From NCBI GenBank assembly GCA_002900995.3, contig CM035307.1, positions 3,782,001-3,846,000 on the forward strand: a stretch of 64,000 nucleotides of DNA, in the 5' to 3' direction. Below the pieces are notes generated by a model. It was not told where the DNA came from and did not search any database. It saw only the letters and a list, made by a program, of their open reading frames with translations. This document shows positions 12,601 to 24,638 of the stretch, in pieces. Source of the stretch: Ganoderma boninense (lineage: Eukaryota > Basidiomycota > Agaricomycetes > Polyporales > Polyporaceae). The translations under genes and the position numbers were made by a program. How positions within the stretch are numbered: the first letter of the stretch is position 1; every line of letters begins with the position of its first letter.

Positions 12601-15600
12601 AGGCTTGTTGAGGTAGCTTGGCGCAAGGTTGGCCTTCTCGAGGCTATCGATAAGAGCTGCCTTCAAGCCAAGGCTCGTGGAAATGTCGCACATCTGCGCG
12701 CCAAAGTCTCCTTGAGGGTCGTGAATGAGGACCCGAGCACCCTTGAGACGTTCGGGCTGCGAGAAGGCAGGAGGACTGAGAGCAAGAGCGAGAATGGTAG
12801 AAGGTACGAGAGGAGGGACAGAGAGCGATGTGCTGCTAGATCCGAGCTCGACGATGCTGCCTTTGTGGGCTTCAATATGGCTGGAGATGGACTTGGTCGT
12901 GATGCCGACGACAGGGACAGAAGAACCGTATGCGTCGACCTTGCCGACAAACTGCCAAATGCCGGCCGAGCTGGATGCGACGCCACCGATCTGCACGACG
13001 GTGTGGTCTTCAGAAGCACGCGGAAGGTCGGTCTGGACGATCTCGCCATTCTCCAACGTCCAAGGCTTGTCGAGTGAGAGGGGGACGTGGGACACAGGAG
13101 GTGCGGCGGGCTCGACACGGGGCGCCGACACAGAACCGTCGATGTCCACCTTGAGTTCGACTTCCCTTCCGACCTGGGACACCAGCTCCCGGGATGCCTG
13201 AGCCACGCGAGTGGGGGACCAAGAAGGATCGAAGGTCGCAACGCGAAGGGTCCAGGAAGGATACTCCAGACGAAGGGCTCTCGTGAAGCCGAGCGCGGCA
13301 TCGCTATTCAATGAGCCCTGAGCCACGAAGAGGAGGGACAGGGGCTCTGAGACGTCCAGCGTGGAAAGGGTGGCCTGGAGCTTGATTTCCTCGCCCCGGA
13401 CGTAGTCGAAAACAATGGCGGACACATCATCGTTCGACGACGGCGGCGTGCTTACGCCACTGAGTGACCCGGATCCGGAGTTCGACGGTGTGGTAGAGCC
13501 ACTGCCATTGGCAGGGCGTGCATCGCGGGAGACGTCCAGTTGCAAAACCTCAGGACGGTTCGGGCGCGTCGTGGGGGACACCGATAGTCAGACCGAGAGG
13601 CTGGTACACGATCTCGAAACGAGTTGGGAGTTCCTTGACGCGGTGACCGTGCAAGGCAACGTCAATCCCGGTGAGGTCGAGAATCGGTGCACCCTGCTCG
13701 TCAAGGATCATGGCGTTGTAGGTGATCGCGTCTGACATTGACCACATTAATGAATATCTTAGCCAACATATGACAGCCAAGTCACTACACACCAGGAGAC
13801 CACTTAACGAGGGTTGCATACCCATAGACAGTCTTGGGGAGCTGTCCGGTGTGGAGAAGGCGAATAGAGGATATTTTGGATGGGAGGTGGTACAGCTCGG
13901 AGTCGTAGTTGCCCGTCAAGCTCGGATGTACAATGACATGAATCGCCGCGTCCAGAATGGCAGGATGCAAACAGTAATCCGCAAGGCTGTTTTAGATCAC
14001 GTCAGCACTTGTTCTCTAATTCTTTGCCGGCGAGTACCTACTTCGGAATGTCGGTGTCAGCACCTCGAACCTGAGTAAGGGCCTCGACAGCGCCATTGGG
14101 TCCGCGGGCAATGTGACATGTCTGGATGCGGCGGTACATGGGTCCAAACTGCGCGAAGGACCCCATCCGCTCGTAGAAGCCTGTTAGAAACGGTGTCAGA
14201 AAATCCTCATCCAGCTTTTCCTGTAGATGGATGACCCGCCATTCATATCGACTGTGGTCATTCTGTTGCGAATAGCCGCCAAGTCGACAGACTGGACCGT
14301 TGACCGATCCATGGGATCAAGAGACAAGAACCCAGTGGCATGGCGGCGGTTGTACTGCAGTCAAAGTCAATGCGTCAGAAATCACTCCATATACGACGAA
14401 GAAGTCGGGATAGGCCGTACTTGGATGGGCCAGACCTTCGAGTAGTCCGTACTAGACGACGCGCTGTTAACGCTCCAACGAGTGTCTTCCAACTTGACTT
14501 CGACAGGCACAGGGCGCTCTGAAGACAGAGAAAGGAGACCATGAAACTCGACGTCGAAAAGCTCTGTGGCGCCGAATTCGAATGCCTGCAAGTCACACCG
14601 TCAGCCTCGTATGTAGTGATAAATCACAACGTTGGCGGTGGGTACCATTTCAATGAACCCTGCGGCAGGCATGATAGGTTCCTCCTTAATGATGTGGTCG
14701 GCCAAGTCGGGGTGAGTCTGCACGTTGACCTGGAGCTGCGGGTAGTTGAGGGGTCCGTTCCGGTGTTGTACCTGCCTCACGATCTCTGGGCTCTGCATGC
14801 GCCACGGCACAGTCTTCGGCACGAAGGGGTACTGGGGGATCTTGCCCGACGCGAGCTTGGCACCAGCGGTGAGCGCGTCGAAGTCCACGCAGTTGTGCCC
14901 CGCCATAACCAGCTTTCCGAGTGCGGTCAGGAACTCTGCTGCCTCAGAACCGGGCTCCGGAGCACGCTGCCGGCGGAGCGGGCAGGTGATCAGTGTGTTC
15001 TTCTCTGTCATCGAAGAGATGTAGCTGGTCAGAACAGGGTGCGGCCCGATCTCGACGTATGTCGCATGCTTGTGCGTCGCGGCGAGTGCGGTGATGGCCT
15101 CAGTGAAGTGCACTGGGCCAATGGTGCCGTCCCAGTAGTACTGGGCGTCGAACGCCTCCGTGAACAGCCCCCCGGTCTTCGTCGAATACGTCTCCACAGT
15201 GGGGGCTGACGTGGGGTAGCGCGCGAAAACATCCTGCACCAGCTTCTCGAACTCCGCCTGGCAGAGCGCCATCATGTCCGAGTGGACGGGGATCCTAGTC
15301 CGCAGCTTGCGCGCGAATATCCCTGCCGCGCTCACCTTCTTGACCGCCAGGTCAATGTGCGACTCCGCGCCGGACAGCGTAACAGCGCCAGGCGTGTTGT
15401 AGCAGCCAACAGTAAGCGTGCCCTCGCCCAGCTCCGCGTGGACCTCGGCAATGAAGTCGGCAGCATCCTTGGGGGAACACGAGACAGCAGCCATGGTGCC
15501 GCTTGCCTGCTCGAGGAGGGCCATGGCGCGGCCACGGGCAATCGCCAGCTCCAGCGCCAGCTCCTTCGAGCCAGAACCGGAGGCAGAGAGCACGGCGGTC

Positions 15601-17989
15601 TCACCCGCAGAGTGGCCAACGACGATGTCGGGCGTCACTCCGATGGCAGCAAGGGTCTCGACGAGAGCAAGCTGAAGCATTGTCAGAGCTGGGAGGGTGA
15701 TGGCGATGGGCCATGGATCGCCGAGGGAGTCCTTAGTGTCGGTGACGGTCTCGGTGAAGAGGCCGAGCTCGATGAGGGACGAGCCCGTCGCCGCCTTGTA
15801 GACCTTGTCGAGCTCGATGATGCTTGCGCGGAAGACGGCAGACGTCCTGAAGAGATCACGTCCCACTGAAGCAACGTTAGCAAGGACCGCTACAAGATTA
15901 ACACACGAATGTACTCACTTTCGAAGTGCTGGGTGCCCTGTCCGGAGAACACGAAGACAATCGGGATCTTGTGCTTGGGGATGATGGCAGCCTCGTTGAA
16001 CTTCGGGGCCTTGCCCGCCTTGGCCACCGCGAAGGAGCGCCATGTCATCGATCGTGCCCGACGACCAAAGACCCTCGACAAGCCGATAACGTCCTCGCCC
16101 TCCAAAATGTTCAGCAGAGACTCCCCGACAGAAGCGGTGGACCTGGGAGACAGGCCACCGGCGATGAGGAGCGATGGCGCATCAGCACCCTCCACCCAGA
16201 ACAAAGGGATCGAGTTAGTCGAGATGGGAGGCCCCTCGACGACAGCGTGGCCGTTCGCGCCACCGATGCCCGAACTGGTCATCGCGACTAGTGCAGGGCG
16301 GGTCGACGAACGGACCTTGAGGGGCTCAATCTCTGTTGGCACGCGAAGGCGGTATTCATCCCATCGAATCGCAGGGTTTGGGGTCACGAAGTTGACATTA
16401 GGCGGGATGAGGCCGGTCTCGAAGACGCTGCAGACCTTGCAAAGCGACGCCAGGAAGGCGGCGATCTCCAGGTGGCTGCATCGTTCCTGCGTCAGCCACC
16501 AAGTCTACCGTCAATGGAGTCCATACACACCCAACATTGCCTTTGAGGCTGCACAACATCAGTTCATCATCGCGCTTGAACTCAGCACCGACCCAGTTGG
16601 CCTCAGTGGGGTCTCCGGAGGCAGTGCCTAAGAAAAGACGACTCAGGAGCTTTGCATGTAGGTGATGGAAGGTGAGACATACCAGTGGCGTGCAGCTCGA
16701 GGAAGTCAACATCCTGGGGCCTCCTGTCGGTCTGAGCGAACGCACGCGCCGCATGGCATCCCTCTGGGCCGACGCAACAGGCGCGCTGGCAGGCGCGAGA
16801 GATCCAGAGGAGTTGACACTAGTGCCGAGGATCTGCACAGCGTCGGTACAATGTTAGAAAATATTCTACAATGAGGACGTACAGCAGCATATATGTGGTC
16901 GTGGTCGCGGATGGCATCTTCCAGAGGCTTCAAAACAATCGCGACAACGCCCTCTCCACGACCGAGGCTAACCAGAAACGCACGTCGCACGTCGTACGTC
17001 AATGGATTAAAAACAAAGCTATGCAGTTCCCTGACATACCCGTTGGCAGTGGCATCAAACGGCTTACACTTTCCGTCAGGGGACAGAATGCCACCTTGAG
17101 TGTAGATCAGCCAATCCGTGAAGCTGCAGTGGTATAAGTCCCATCAGACATCTTCACCGATGTCGCGATGTTGCGGAAACACGAGGCACGCACCGGTGGT
17201 TCAGTTGACACCCGCCCACGACGGCCGCGTCACACTCGCCATTTAACAGGGCCTGCACGGCGAGGTGAGTCGTGTGCAGCGTCGAGCTGCAGGCAGTGTC
17301 GGTGGGAATCGTCGGCCCACGCAGATCAAAGTGGTATGACACACGGTTGGCGATCGTCCCCGGCCCGTAAGAAAAGGAGCCTTTCGCCTCAATGTCATCC
17401 TAAGCGGGCGTGCGTCCCGTCAGTTCTGTTCACTATATGCGACGGACAACAACGTACATGGCCGGAGATGCTGTAGAAGTCGTATGCGACGCCGGACATG
17501 TAGCAGCCAACGTCCTTGCCGCGGTAGTCGATGCCGGAGTCCTGGAGGGCAAGGAAAGTGACCTCGATGAGCTTGCGGGTGCTCAGCGGCATGTACTTGG
17601 CATCCTTGGCGGTGATGCCGAACTCGAGAAAGTCGAATTGGTCGATGTCCTTGAGGAACGCTCCGGTGTCGGTGAGGACCTTGCCCGTCGCATTGCCTCG
17701 GATGCTAAGGGTAGCGGATTGGTCGATGCACTTGAAAGTCAGGGTGTGCCGAAGCGAGCTTACTATTCGATGTTGAAGCGATCCTTTGGGATGGGCTCGT
17801 AAGCCTCACCCTTCTGGAGGAGAAACTCGAACAGAGAGCGATGGTCGAAATTGATGTTGGAGGAGGTGCCACTGGGCAGTTGGGCACCAATGCCGACCTA
17901 TTGATATCCATGAGCGCATGTGCGAGTCCTGATGATGATGACGTTCATAACGAGCGTACCACAGCGATCTTGGTCCGGTTGGCGTACAT
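9609..17989 (-). CDS. Iterative type I PKS with terminal reductase, frame disrupted
   Basis: About 22 exons (first 17989-17960, last 10064-9609) would encode about 2,380 aa. Domain order: KS (active Cys in DTACSSTLHTTHLAVQAL; LHATGTASGDP; GNVG), AT (GHSAGE; EIGPHPVLTSY), DH (HPDLADHII..PIMPAAGF; LHPAILDAAIHV), an ER-like or structural linker (VVQIGGVASSSAGIWQFVGKV), KR (LIGGIGSVGL; ITITSRSG; NPGQTNYA), ACP (YGLDSLSAAS) and an NADPH thioester-reductase (VTGTTGSLGA; GYPESKW), so the product would be released as an aldehyde or alcohol. Most junctions keep phase, but three places need indels: +2 nt in KS near 16745, +1 near 13555 (or a weak 61-nt intron) and +1 near 10745. One intron (14239-14181) appears to be GC-AG. 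No other biosynthetic genes flank it. It is either a recent pseudogene or carries assembly errors. Confidence 0.85.
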
Positions 17990-17991
17990 AT

Positions 17992-18039
17992 TTCGGGGCT
18001 AGGGAGGTTCGGGGCTAGGGAGGTTCGGGGCTAGGGAAG
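17992..18039. repeat. Three 16-bp tandem repeats at the PKS start
   Basis: The unit TTCGGGGCTAGGGAGG is repeated three times (the last slightly changed) immediately upstream of the PKS start codon, so it lies in its 5' leader or core promoter. Confidence 0.8.
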
Positions 18040-20675
18040 TGAATGTCGATTGAATAGGGAGTACAAGTCGTCTCTGAGGCGCAATCCCTCAATCCCTCCT
18101 GCTTTTATACTGCTGACGGACCCTCGCTTTGCTTGTTGGACCCTTTAGGATGGGTATCTTGCCAGCTTCCGATCATCTCATTCTCCAGGCCTTCGAAGGT
18201 TAAGATTATTTATCTCAATTCCTCGTAATCTGATGTTCGATGAGGAGCCGAATAGGATGCGTACCGATGGTGAGGTGGTGCCCGCGTAAGTAGCCTTCAC
18301 CCCGACTCCAACCATACATGCAGATTGCTGTCCCATATCGCTCGGGCCTAAAAACCTACTCCTCGCCACGTTGCAAAAGCTGACCTAGAGTGTCGCTATG
18401 TGGCACTCTGGTGGGAGTTTGGTGCATAGTTAAACGGAACGTGCTCTGTGGCTTTCGGAGCCTTGTTCGGGACCCGTACCAATGAACCTAACTGTGGCAC
18501 GATCAGCGCCCTATACTCCATTGTAAGAGCCCAGTATCTGGTCGCGCATCGAACGAAGAGCCTGGTATACACTCCTTCACTGGAACTCTTTTTCAATCAT
18601 ATTGGGGGGAAATACAAAGCGCGAATAATATGCGAGTGGTTTACCCAAAGAAATTTATGGTTTTCGGGGTGCGAGTGAAGTCAAACCCTTATGGAAGGCA
18701 CCAACGCGATTCTAGGGCTCATAGCGTAACATTGCCATGAGCCGCAGAACTTAAGAATCTTACTCGACAGCACGCTGCACCACCTGACTATCAACACCCA
18801 CACCATTTCAGCTAATCTAACCCTACTCTTATCCGACGTACCGAACGGGGCCTGACGTGAAAGGGGTGTATATCAATTTAGCTTCCCTGACGTCCTGAGT
18901 AGTCCACTACTGTACAGGATAGCACCAGAGCTCCTGTGACGGCTTCCATACGTATTCTGGGTCGTTTAGAAGTTCTAATGCTCTGTCATTGGAGGAGGCG
19001 TACTAGAGACATAGTCGGTGGGCCCGGCACGCCGGTTATGCCTCCCGTAAAACGTGGACGGCGGTGACCCAGCACGTTCAGCACCATGCCACGGACTCAG
19101 TATTTAGAAGTACAGATAGCTGAATACAGCACCTCGCAAAACAATAGCTCGTCGACCCCAACTTCGCTCAGGAATTTTCGCACACCAAGGTTCATAGGCA
19201 CCCTCCCTAATACCAAGGCATGCAGCAAATACGCCCTGAAAATGACCACGATGTGCTCGTTGTACGTCTCAGAGCCGTGCCGCTCCAAAAGAAGGCGAGA
19301 ATGGAGATTAGGTGAGATGACAGCCAACGCCCTTGAGAGCTGGCCACCGAACGCGGTGGGGCTCAGCGGGGCCGGGTGCCCATATTTTGGAGGACGGTTC
19401 CTGAGCAAAACTATGAAACACGAGATATAGATTTGCAAGGCGCTGGAACGAGACAAGGAACACAGGACTTAGGACGGAATTATGACCGTCCTCCCTCCAT
19501 GCAACAAGGTCATCAATCGTCTGCCTTGGGAGACAAGGTTGGAATAGTACATCCGAGGAGGCTGCTCCCAATCCCTGGGCAGACTGCCGAAAATGGTGTC
19601 ATCAAGCTCATCATCCATCCACGGCCAAAACAAAAATATGGAGTGCTTCTGCACGGAAAGCGGAAAATGCGTCAACATTTGGATGTGCCTGGTGGTAGTG
19701 GCAGCTGGGCCATGGAACACAGCAACCCTTGGTGTTGATGCAAGAGAGGAAATGCAAGAGGAGAGCAGGTATATGCTCACAAAATCAGTACGCACCTGGG
19801 GATTCTCTGCGCACCGCTGGGATTTCGATGGCCGTTTTTGCCTAACTTCTCCTGCGACCAGCTACCGAAGTTCGGCACCGTCTGCCTTGAAGGACGTTCC
19901 TGATATCGCATGATATATTCTGAGAGGGTCTTGATGCTTGAATACAAATCGTCGGGCTGGGAGGCTGGCTAGAACTGTCCCTGCGCCCAACGAGAATAGA
20001 GTGTGCGATGTGGCAAGAAGGAAGGCAGTGTAGGCGCCTAATTCGCTGCACTGGCGCTGTGGCGCATGTATGGGCGCTAATAATTGTTTCACTACGCGGT
20101 GACAGAGTGGACAACTTCTTGAACTTATACTGTGGAGCAACTGTGGAGTACTTTGAGTGCTCAACATTGCCAATGCGGGCGTACGCTCAGCGACATATGA
20201 AGGACACACTACCAGGGACCTTCTGTTTCCAACTTCTCGCACAAGTTCTGGGTCGGTCGCGGTATCGCACGAGGCCTCAGGCCTCAACGTCGGCGTGCCT
20301 GCCACTCCACCATGCTGTGAGTTTTATCTTTTTGATCGCCGCCGCCCATCAATACTGCTTTTACACTGCTGACCCTCTCTTACAGCAGTGCACAGGGGAG
20401 CCATCAAAGCGCAACATCCTGTAGCGTTTGCATCCATTGCGACGGAGCGGCGAGGCCAACGAATCGGCGGCGTTCCCTGAGTTCTAGGTTCCGTCTGTAC
20501 GGCGATGGCGGCATCCCATCGTGCTCGTCGCGGCCGGCACAACTTTGGGCATATGGCGCACCCAGCCGAGACACTCCTTCACCGCCAGGTCACGATTTGG
20601 CAATGGGTTTTCCCTTTCATTGCATAAATTCATCACCAAACGTCCCCCGTTGCGTTTGAACACCTAGCTCAGCAT
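18040..20675. other. Long intergenic region, no gene seen
   Basis: About 2.6 kb between the PKS start and the upstream module of peptidase copy 2. No frame has a signal peptide, domain or consistent exon set. It must contain the PKS promoter. Confidence 0.5.
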
Positions 20676-20680
20676 CAGTT

Positions 20681-20870
20681 GCTACCCCCGCAGTGATGAC
20701 GGACCGTCGGAGCCACAGGTCCCTCGCATTGGGGCATCGCAATAACGAAATCGACCTCGCAGAGATTCACCGCAAGGGTTCGCAACGTACCGCATCACAA
20801 CAACGAGGTTCAACGCGGCTACGAAAGATGATGACTTCGTTCGAAGGTGGGTCCATCGGGGCATATAAAA
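20681..20870 (+). promoter_or_regulatory. Upstream module of G1 peptidase copy 2
   Basis: CCCCGCAGTGATGA (about 20685) is followed about 175 bp later by TATAAAA (20864-20870), 98 bp before the ATG. Confidence 0.6.
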
Positions 20871-20967
20871 GGTAAGTAGTGCAGACGACCAACCCTCCAG
20901 CCAACCCAGCTTTTCCAGCCCGTTGGATTCTACTCTCCTTCACCTTCGTTCTTCGTTTAATTGCGCC

Positions 20968-21970
20968 ATGTTCGTCGCTTCTCTCCTCTGCCAGGTGATC
21001 CTCGCCACCGCCGCCTTCGCCGTCCCCACGGCCAAGGAGCGCCTTGCCAACCGCGTCGCCCGCCGCGCCGCGGGCCTCACCCGCCAGTCGCTGCCCAAGC
21101 AGTCCGTCGAGCTCACAGAGAGCACCCTCATCCCGGATATCAATGGGCTCGACAACGTCACGCACGGCTCGGTCTCGTACAGTACGAACTGGGCCGGCGC
21201 TGTCATATCCGAGAAGACGGTATGTCCATCCAACCGCTCTACCCGCTGCTGAGCTGCAGTCCTCGGCCGTTGATCACTGACGCGTCTTTGTCGCTACGAC
21301 TACATAGGCCACCTTCAAGGCCGTCACGGGCACCTTCGTCGTCCCGACGCCCAAGGAGCCCTCTGGCGCAACTGGCAAGCACTACGCCTCCGCCTGGGTC
21401 GGCATCGACGGCGACACGTGTGGTCAGGCCATCCTCCAGACGGGCCTCGACTTCGCTGTCGACGGCAAGGACGTCAGCTACAGCGGTGAGGCAACTCTCT
21501 TTCCCCCTCCAAATGCCCGACCTGCCCGCTGATCATCCATCTGTCTATCCCGTTATCCCCGCTCAGCCTGGTACGAGTGGCTCCCCGCCGGGGCGTACGA
21601 CTTCTCTGGCATCTCGTTCAAGGCGGGCGACAGCGTGACGGTGACCGTCTTCGCGTCGAGCAAGACGGGCGGCAAGGCGACGATCACGAACCACCGGACG
21701 GGCGTGCAGGTGTCGCACACGTTCGCGGGGCAGCCGGCGCTGTGCGAGTACGACGCGGAGTGGATCGTGGAGGACTTCTCGTCGGGCGGGCTCGTGCCGT
21801 TCGCGAACTTCGGCAAGGTCGCGTTCACGAACGCGAAGGCGACGACGCTCGCCGGCAAGACCGTCACGCCCGCGAACGCGAACCAGATCGACATCGTCAA
21901 GGACAACAAGGTCATCACCAAGGTCGCGACGGGGGACAAGTCCGTCACCGTCACCTACACCGGCCAGTGA
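20968..21970 (+). CDS. G1 family glutamic endopeptidase (eqolisin), copy 2
   Basis: Exons 20968-21219, 21308-21485 and 21567-21970 give 277 aa. A signal peptide (MFVASLLCQVILATAAFA) leads into a basic propeptide with RVARRAAG, then YSTNWAGAVIS begins the mature region. TGTFVVPTPKEPSG, WVGIDGDTCGQAILQTG (catalytic Gln) and YDAEWIVEDF (catalytic Glu) are intact. The segment after intron 2 reads WYEWLPAGAYDFSGISF, so it differs from both the WYPDYAYDF type (copies 1 and 7) and the WFPAP type (copies 3-6). The propeptide SLPKQ resembles copy 7. Exon 2 is 178 nt, the same as in copies 1 and 3-6. It is the first peptidase after the PKS insertion point and has its own upstream module. Confidence 0.95.
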
Positions 21971-23320
21971 GCGCGGGCTGCGGCTCCGCTCCACTCGTGC
22001 TGCATCATGCGCACAGGCATCAGGTGGTGCATCTCAAGCAGGACAGGCAGATGTTCGTTTGCTGCAAGCATCTGGGTTGGAATTCGCATTCAGACCTCGC
22101 ACTTACGTTTTTTTTTACATTGTAATGTGTCTTTATTACCTATTCCAATATTTTTGGTGACGCCGCGTGCTTGATTATTCCTTCATGCACTCAAGATCAG
22201 TTGCCCCTCGTCCACATTTAGATCGGAATTGGAAACCTGCTCAGCAATGGTAGACCGGTTACTAGTTACAACAAGGCCTACGATCGAGCGACGAACAGAC
22301 GCGATCTATCGCAGTCATCACACATCTGGTCGCCAAGAATGAGCCACTGTTCGGCAAGCGAGGTAGGAAATACGTAGGCTGTATAGGACTCACCGACTCA
22401 GACTCTTTGGCAATTCCGCGTCAACGAATCCACACTTGGATACCGGCCGCACGACGAGCGTTGCTGATGCGTTCCAAACGAGCTTGAGCAGCACTACACG
22501 AGGATGCCATACCGCTTCTCCTCTCCCCGACAAGAGTCAATCACGGATCGAGCTTCGTCAAAATCAAGAGTGGTGGCGGCGTTGTGGGCGCTAAGCGCAA
22601 TCCATGATGCGCGTCTGTATTTCTACTTTGGATGCTGACGTCAGGTTCAATATCACAGCCACTGTCTCAATCGTTTACGTGTCCTGTGGCTACGGTATTG
22701 CGCTGCTAACACAACCATCGTTTACATCTCAACCCCCTCTGGCCGCAATTCCCACTACTTACCTTCATGCGCCGCCTTGGCATGCATTCATTTGTTACTC
22801 TTGTTGCTCTTTCTAGGGGAAAGCCTGTCGTTTAGTCCCCCCTCCGAGTCCTGCTCCATTCTTCTTGCGTTTGGCTTGCCTAAGCCGTCGTCCGGACTAC
22901 AGCTCTCAAATAACTGACACTCCGGTGCTCATGAAACTACGACATGGCGCAGCGCCTGAGTACGCCATGTGGGACCATTTGCAGGCCATTTGTCTCTCTC
23001 ACCAAAGGTCAGTGCGTTCTATAAGGCTCTGGAGTGCGCTCAAGGATCGCATCTGATGCTGTCTGGCATTCAGTACCACACATCCGATGTGACTCCACAC
23101 TATTTCGTAACAATACCACAGCAGCAACCGTCGCAAGTCCGCCCAGGACCCTGTTTTCCGACAGCTTGACGCTCTCTGAGGCGGCCTCGACCATCCGTTT
23201 GTCCGGAAATGAGTGTCCTTACGTGCCCGCCAGTGGAGTGCGAGTTTTTTGACCTCCTTGTTTATTCAAACTACTTTCGCTGGCAGGAAAGCCCGAAGCA
23301 CGTCGTAGTGGAGAGCGCCG
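21971..23320. other. Intergenic region between peptidase copies 2 and 3
   Basis: About 1.35 kb with no supported gene. A short stretch near 22595-22650 (CCATGATGCGC..TG.TGACGTCA-like) faintly resembles 36925-36975 downstream of copy 7, possibly an old shared 3' flank. Confidence 0.4.
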
Positions 23321-23324
23321 ATCC

Positions 23325-23591
23325 ACAATTTCGAAATTTGGTCCCCGGCGTCGCGCTGCCCGTCATTCAAGCCTTCGTGGTACATTTCAAGGCCGCGTGA
23401 ATCATGGTTTTGCTGTCCCCGTGGTGATGAGCGTGCCGCGTTCTTGCATATCTCCGCGTCCTGCATCGCGACAATGGAGCCATGCGACACATCTCCTCGA
23501 CGCGCACTACCACCTAGTGCCAGATGGCAAACTCACCGCGTCTGCATCTCCTCCAAAATATTGGAATTAGACTCATCGACGGCGTATAAAA
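23325..23591 (+). promoter_or_regulatory. Upstream module of G1 peptidase copy 3
   Basis: ATTTCGAAATTTGG (about 23328), then TGCTGTCCCCGTGGTGATGA (about 23410), then TATAAAA at 23585-23591, 95 bp before the ATG. It is the closest relative of the orphan module at 9283-9432. Confidence 0.65.
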
Positions 23592-23685
23592 GCTCCGAGG
23601 AAGCAACTGCTGTCCTCCAGTCCTCGGATTCTTACAGCCCACTCAGTTCACGCCGACCCTTCTCTCGCCGCCTTTGCATACAGCC

Positions 23686-24638
23686 ATGTTTGCCACCGCT
23701 CTCCTCTGCCAGGTCCTCCTCGCTACCGCGGCCTTCGCCATCCCCTCCGGCAGAGAGCGGCTTGCGGCCCGCGTCGCGCGCCGTGATGGTACTTTCGCCC
23801 ACCAGTCTCAGCCCAACCAGCTCGTCGACTCCGCTGCCGTCCCCCAGGTCAACGCGACCGACGGCACTGACGCCACCAATGCCAAGGTGTCGTACAGTGG
23901 CAACTGGGCGGGCGCTGTGATCTTTGAGAAGAAGGTCCGTCAATTCCTGTCCCATGCAAGCCTCAGTTGTGCTGTCCACTGGCCTGCCTTCCTGCAGGCT
24001 ACATGGAAGACCGTCACGGGCACCTTCGTCGTCCCCCACCTGAAGGAGCCCTCCGGCGGGAAGGGCAAGCATTCTGCGTCCGCATGGGTCGGCATCGACG
24101 GCGCATCCTGTGGGAAGGCGATCCTCCAGACCGGCGTCGACTTCAACGTCGACGGCAGCAGCGTTAGCTACGATGGTGAGGCCTTTTCCCCCGTCGTTTC
24201 CGTTACCAACGCATCGTACTGACAATTTGTCTCACAGCATGGTATGAGTGGTTCCCCGCGCCCGCGACCGACTTCAGCGGCATCAGCTTCAAGGCGGGCG
24301 ACCACGTCGAAGTGACGGTGACAGCCACCTCGAAGACGTCCGGAAAAGCGACAGTGACGAACAAATCGACGGGGAAGATCTCGCACACGTTCTCCAAGCA
24401 GCCCGAGCTGTGCGAGGAGGACGCGGAGTGGATCGTCGAGGACTTCTCGGTCAACAGGTCTCTCGTCCCCTTCGCGAACTTCGGCAAGGTCGAGTTCACC
24501 GATGCCAGCGCCCACACCCTCGCTGGCAAGAAGGTGGGGCCGGCTGGCGCGACGCTCATCGATTTGGTGAACAATGGTAAGGTTATTGCGAAGGGATCGA
24601 CCAGGAGCAGTGAGGTCACCGTGTCCTACGTCGATTGA
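23686..24638 (+). CDS. G1 family glutamic endopeptidase (eqolisin), copy 3
   Basis: Exons 23686-23934, 23998-24175 and 24238-24638 give 275 aa. Signal peptide MFATALLCQVLLATAAFA, propeptide with RVARRDG, then VSYSGNWAGAVIFEKK. The core motifs TGTFVVPHLKEPSGG, WVGIDGASCGKAILQTG and EDAEWIVEDFSV are all present, with the catalytic Gln and Glu intact. It belongs to the inner subgroup (copies 3-6), marked by NQLVDS or similar in the propeptide, PHPKEPSG-like in place of PTPKEPSG, GASC in place of GDTC, and WYEWFPAP. Its GKISHTF lacks the TV pair seen in GKTVSHTF of the sister copies, a small in-frame deletion that also removes DNA from exon 3 (401 nt instead of 404 nt). Confidence 0.95.
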
